From: Hydrogenimonas cancrithermarum
GTDB lineage: Bacteria; Campylobacterota; Campylobacteria; Campylobacterales; Hydrogenimonadaceae
Assembly: GCF_030296055.1 (NCBI RefSeq)
Contig: NZ_AP027370.1
Location: forward strand, 806,001-870,000
Length of the DNA: 64,000 bases
Reading direction: 5' to 3'
Below, in pieces: positions 61,310-64,000 of this stretch (position 1 is its first letter; each line of letters opens with the position of its first letter). Made by a program: the position numbers and the translations under genes. The notes beneath the pieces were generated by a model. The model did not search any database. It was given only the letters and a program-made list of their open reading frames with translations, and was not told the origin of the DNA.

Positions 61310-62772
61310 TGGCCAAACGCACCGCCATCATCGATATCGGATCCAATTCCGCCAGAATGGTGGTGTTTGAAAGAACGAGTCGTTACGGCTTCTATCTTCT
61401 CAACGAGACCCGCAGCCGCGTTCGCATCAGCGAAGGTGCCTACGAAAAAGGTGGGGAACTCCAACCTGAAGCGATGGAGCGTGCATTTTCCGCTCTTGCC
61501 CAGTTTCTCGATATCGCAAAAAGCTACAAAACCAGAAAAATCCTCTGTGTCGCCACTTCCGCTGTCAGAGACGCATCCAACAAAAAACTCTTTTTACAGC
61601 GTGTCGAACGGGAACTCGGACTTCGTATCAAAATTGTCGATGGGGAAAAAGAGGCATGGCTCGGCGGTATCGCCGCCGTCAATCTCTTGCCTGTCAAAGA
61701 TGCGATCACCATCGACATCGGCGGTGGATCAACCGATATGGCGCTCATTCGTAACAGGTGTGTCATCGAAACATTTTCGCTCGATATCGGGACCGTCCGG
61801 CTCAAAGAGCTCTTTTTCGACAAAAAACGGCCGATAGAGGAGGCAAAAGAGTTTATTGACACAGCGCTCGCCTCGTTGCCAAAATGTTTCCATTCGGATC
61901 TTGCAGTGGGCATTGGCGGTACGATACGTGCGATGGCCAAAGCGATCATGCAGCGCAACGATCACTCGATCGACAAAATACACGCTTTCACGTTCTCCGT
62001 GGAAGAAGAAAGCAAATTTATCAGAAAAGTGGCCCATGCATCGGTCATGAAACTCTCCAAATACGGGATCAAAAAAGATCGTCTCGACACAATCCGCCCG
62101 GGTGCGCTCATCTTTTTGAGTGTTCTTGAAAAGATCGGTGCGAAAGAGGTGATGACGAGCGGTGTGGGTGTTCGAGAGGGTCTCTTTCTGAGCGACCTTC
62201 TTCGTAACAGCAACCACCTCTTCCCCGCAAATTTCAACCCGAGTGTCCGGAGCCTACAGGATAGATTCTGCGTGGATACGAAACTGGCCACACACATCGC
62301 TGCAACGGCAAGAAAACTCTTTTTTGCCCTCAAAGATCCATTCGATCTGCCCGATACGGCACTCAGATACCTTGAAATTGCGGCAAAGCTTTCCCAAATC
62401 GGTATCCGCCTCGATTTTTACGCTTATCACAAGCACAGTGCCTATATGATCATGAACGATCTTGATTTCGGTTTCACTCACGAAGAGATGATTCTTGTCG
62501 CCACATTGATACGTTTCAACAAACGACGTCTTCCCAAAGAGAGTTTCACAAAGCCGCACAAAAGACTTCTGCCCGACGGCAATACACTCTCATGGCTAAG
62601 CTATATCGTCTCGCTGGCGCAAACCATCCATATCAGCCGTGCACGTGAACAGATCGATGCCGACTACCGTAACGGCGTGCTTACAATAAACGCTCCGTTC
62701 GACACCTACCTGGCCAAAGAACGTGTCAAAGAGCTTGAAAAACCGGCACCGATCGCTGTGGAATTTGTTTGA
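61309..62772 (+). CDS. Ppx/GppA exopolyphosphatase-pppGpp phosphatase family protein
   Basis: A 487-residue sugar-kinase-fold phosphatase. The phosphate motifs IDIGSNSARMVVFER at the N-terminus and TIDIGGGSTDMALI near residue 140 and the ACTS-like VATSAVRDASNK are present; a C-terminal HD-like helical domain follows (about 320-487, YAYHKHSAYMIMNDLDFGFT with His). It hydrolyses polyphosphate or converts pppGpp to ppGpp; the two cannot be told apart by eye. It is coupled to the ferredoxin upstream. Its TGA stop is the first part of a GAGTTAA array. Confidence 0.92.
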   Translation: MAKRTAIIDIGSNSARMVVFERTSRYGFYLLNETRSRVRISEGAYEKGGELQPEAMERAFSALAQFLDIAKSYKTRKILCVATSAVRDASNKKLFLQRVERELGLRIKIVDGEKEAWLGGIAAVNLLPVKDAITIDIGGGSTDMALIRNRCVIETFSLDIGTVRLKELFFDKKRPIEEAKEFIDTALASLPKCFHSDLAVGIGGTIRAMAKAIMQRNDHSIDKIHAFTFSVEEESKFIRKVAHASVMKLSKYGIKKDRLDTIRPGALIFLSVLEKIGAKEVMTSGVGVREGLFLSDLLRNSNHLFPANFNPSVRSLQDRFCVDTKLATHIAATARKLFFALKDPFDLPDTALRYLEIAAKLSQIGIRLDFYAYHKHSAYMIMNDLDFGFTHEEMILVATLIRFNKRRLPKESFTKPHKRLLPDGNTLSWLSYIVSLAQTIHISRAREQIDADYRNGVLTINAPFDTYLAKERVKELEKPAPIAVEFV

Positions 62773-62819
62773 GTTAAGAGTTAAGAGTTAAGAGTTAAGA
62801 GTTAAGAGTTAAGAGTTAA
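62771..62819. repeat. seven perfect tandem copies of GAGTTAA
   Basis: Seven uninterrupted 7-base units beginning inside the ppx stop codon (TGA = 62770-62772, so the GA starts the first unit). Same unit type as the decayed array near 31.3 kb. A T-rich stretch with TTTTTTGAAAAAA follows at about 62852-62866. Confidence 0.95.
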
Positions 62820-62876
62820 GAACGGTGGCTCGCTACCGGAAATTTGTCAAGCTTTTTTGAAAAAAATTCTTACGAG

Positions 62877-62894
62877 CGACGGCTTATGCCGTCG
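62877..62894 (-). terminator. hairpin downstream of bamA
   Basis: CGACGGC/GCCGTCG with a 4-base loop, two bases past the bamA stop; a run of seven T follows on the minus strand about ten bases later. A probable terminator, less certain because of that spacer. Confidence 0.55.
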
Positions 62895-62896
62895 TG

Positions 62897-64000
62897 TCAA
62901 AACTGCGTTCCCATCGTAAATTCGAAGCTGGAAGTCTGATCTCCCTCTTTTTCCATCAGCGGCCTTGCGAAGATGAGGCTTATGGGCCCCATCGGAGAGA
63001 ACCATTCGATCACGGCACCTGTACCGGCACGCTTCTCTTCCGTAAAGGAATCCTCACCGATCATACCGTAGTCGAAGAAGAAGGCCAGTCGCATTTTGGC
63101 GGCTTCGACAAGAGGGATACTCGCTTCAACAGAGTTTGAAAAGGTATATTTTCCTCCCAGAAGGTAGCCATTGTCATCCTTTGCCGAAATAGAGCCGGAT
63201 TGATAACCTCTGACGGTACGGATACCACCCATGAAGAATTTTTCATTGATCGGAAGTTTTTCATCCCACGGAATCGCACCGAGACGTGCCTTGTATCGCA
63301 AGATCAGATCATAATTGAGATAGTCGTCCATTCCATGGAATATGGAAAAATTCATATAGTTTTTGTTGTACTTCGCATCCCCGCCGATTCCGGCATACTC
63401 CGCACTGATACCGAAAATCATTCCGTGGCGCGGCAAATAGTAGTCATCCGTATTGTTGAAACGCAGACTCGGCGTGATGGCACTGGTGGCGAATGTCGTA
63501 TCGTTGTAAAGGTCGTAATCCGGGTAATCGGTGTTCATTCCCGTCAATTGTGTATCGAAATATTGGTACATCAAACCGGCATGCCAATAGCGTGCGATCT
63601 GACGTCCGACAGTCACCGATCCCCCTTTTCTTTTTTCAGTGTAGTCGTAGGACTCGTATTCGGAGTTATAAATATTGAAACCGGTGCTGTAGTCACTGTC
63701 GAAGATACGGGGATTGGTGATATTGAAGTTGAAATTGCTGCGGTACCTTGAGAAATCGACACTCAATCCCATCGAAAGCCCGCTTCCGAAAACGTTCCTG
63801 TCATTGATCGAGGCATTGATAATGAAACCGTCGTAACTGCCGTAACCGCCGCCAAGCATAATATTTCCGGTCTGTGTCTCTTTGACGTTGACGACCAGGT
63901 CCATTTTATCTTCACTGACACGTCGCTCGTCGATAATGACATTTTCGAAATACCCGGTTCGCATCAGTGCGGCTTTCGAATCTTTCAAATCGGTCAGGTT
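62897..64000 (-). CDS. bamA: outer membrane protein assembly factor BamA, C-terminal part (partial)
   Basis: The last 368 residues of BamA; the N-terminus with most POTRA domains lies beyond the right edge. The visible part starts within the last POTRA domain (LKDSKAALMRTGYFENVIID) and is followed by a 16-strand beta barrel, with GNIMLGGGYGSYDG, the conserved loop-6 motif MGGIRTVRGYQSGSI (VRGY for the usual VRGF) and the closing FEFTMGTQF, which ends in Phe as outer-membrane proteins do. BamA inserts beta-barrel proteins into the outer membrane. An Omp85 relative other than BamA is less likely. Confidence 0.9.
   Translation of the reverse strand, partial: NLTDLKDSKAALMRTGYFENVIIDERRVSEDKMDLVVNVKETQTGNIMLGGGYGSYDGFIINASINDRNVFGSGLSMGLSVDFSRYRSNFNFNITNPRIFDSDYSTGFNIYNSEYESYDYTEKRKGGSVTVGRQIARYWHAGLMYQYFDTQLTGMNTDYPDYDLYNDTTFATSAITPSLRFNNTDDYYLPRHGMIFGISAEYAGIGGDAKYNKNYMNFSIFHGMDDYLNYDLILRYKARLGAIPWDEKLPINEKFFMGGIRTVRGYQSGSISAKDDNGYLLGGKYTFSNSVEASIPLVEAAKMRLAFFFDYGMIGEDSFTEEKRAGTGAVIEWFSPMGPISLIFARPLMEKEGDQTSSFEFTMGTQF

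Overview
The window reads as a chromosome segment of a free-living, probably thermophilic or deep-sea member of the Campylobacterota (Epsilonproteobacteria), most like Hydrogenimonas or a near relative; the genus is an inference. The phylum call rests on gene order and gene content: aroQ-pepQ-folK-flhF-flhG-(membrane protein)-fliA-fliM-fliY, lpxC-tsaB-thrB-ylxR-infB-rbfA-rimP, an aminofutalosine deaminase of the futalosine menaquinone route, FliY beside FliM, and an HsrA/CosR-type response regulator. By eye the G+C is close to 50%. The window is almost fully coding, and many genes overlap by 1-11 bases.

Layout. 1-7.2 kb: the start of a group 2 [NiFe]-hydrogenase small subunit overlapped by a TetR regulator, a small PDC-like sensor protein, an SDR, pckA, msrB, a chemoreceptor and a DedA protein. 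7.3-11.8 kb: an ovothiol operon (ovoA, ovoB, APC permease). 11.8-14.9 kb, opposite strand: a small protein, beta-carbonic anhydrase, panE and a second APC-like transporter. 14.9-28.4 kb: dgt and a divergent secreted esterase-like protein, DUF2062 and DUF4010 membrane proteins, a 1312-residue antiporter/P-type ATPase fusion, an amidoligase plus glutamine-amidotransferase pair, a BaiN-type flavoprotein, a DEAD-box helicase and comF. 28.5-32.5 kb: lepA, prs, tRNA-Pro(CGG), mnmA. 32.9-40 kb: the flagellar regulatory and switch operon. 40-43 kb: mqnX, sppA, a cytochrome c and an RRM protein. 43.3-52.3 kb: the translation, lipid A and vitamin operon from lpxC down to xseA. 52.4-57.8 kb: an M23 peptidase, nrnA, flhB, nadC, nadA. 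57.9-64 kb: plsY-folB, a CosR-like regulator with an adjacent kinase, a dicluster ferredoxin, ppx/gppA and the 3' part of bamA.

How it fits together. Energy and redox genes (hydrogenase, cytochrome c, ferredoxin, menaquinone enzymes MqnX and UbiE/MenG), oxidative-stress genes (MsrB, ovothiol) and cation-transport genes (the fusion and its DUF4010 neighbour) suit a hydrogen- or sulfur-oxidising microaerobe from a fluctuating habitat. No phage, insertion sequence, CRISPR array or rRNA operon was seen.

The most unusual items are: (i) several different arrays of degenerate 7-base repeats that begin at or within a few bases of stop codons; (ii) the antiporter/Ca2+-type ATPase fusion; (iii) the compact ovothiol operon with its own permease; (iv) the amidoligase/amidotransferase pair; (v) promoters whose -10 boxes lie so close to the start codon that the mRNAs should be leaderless; and (vi) a CosR/HsrA-type regulator that keeps its phospho-acceptor Asp and sits beside a kinase gene. 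All functional calls are from reading the sequence; no database search was run.
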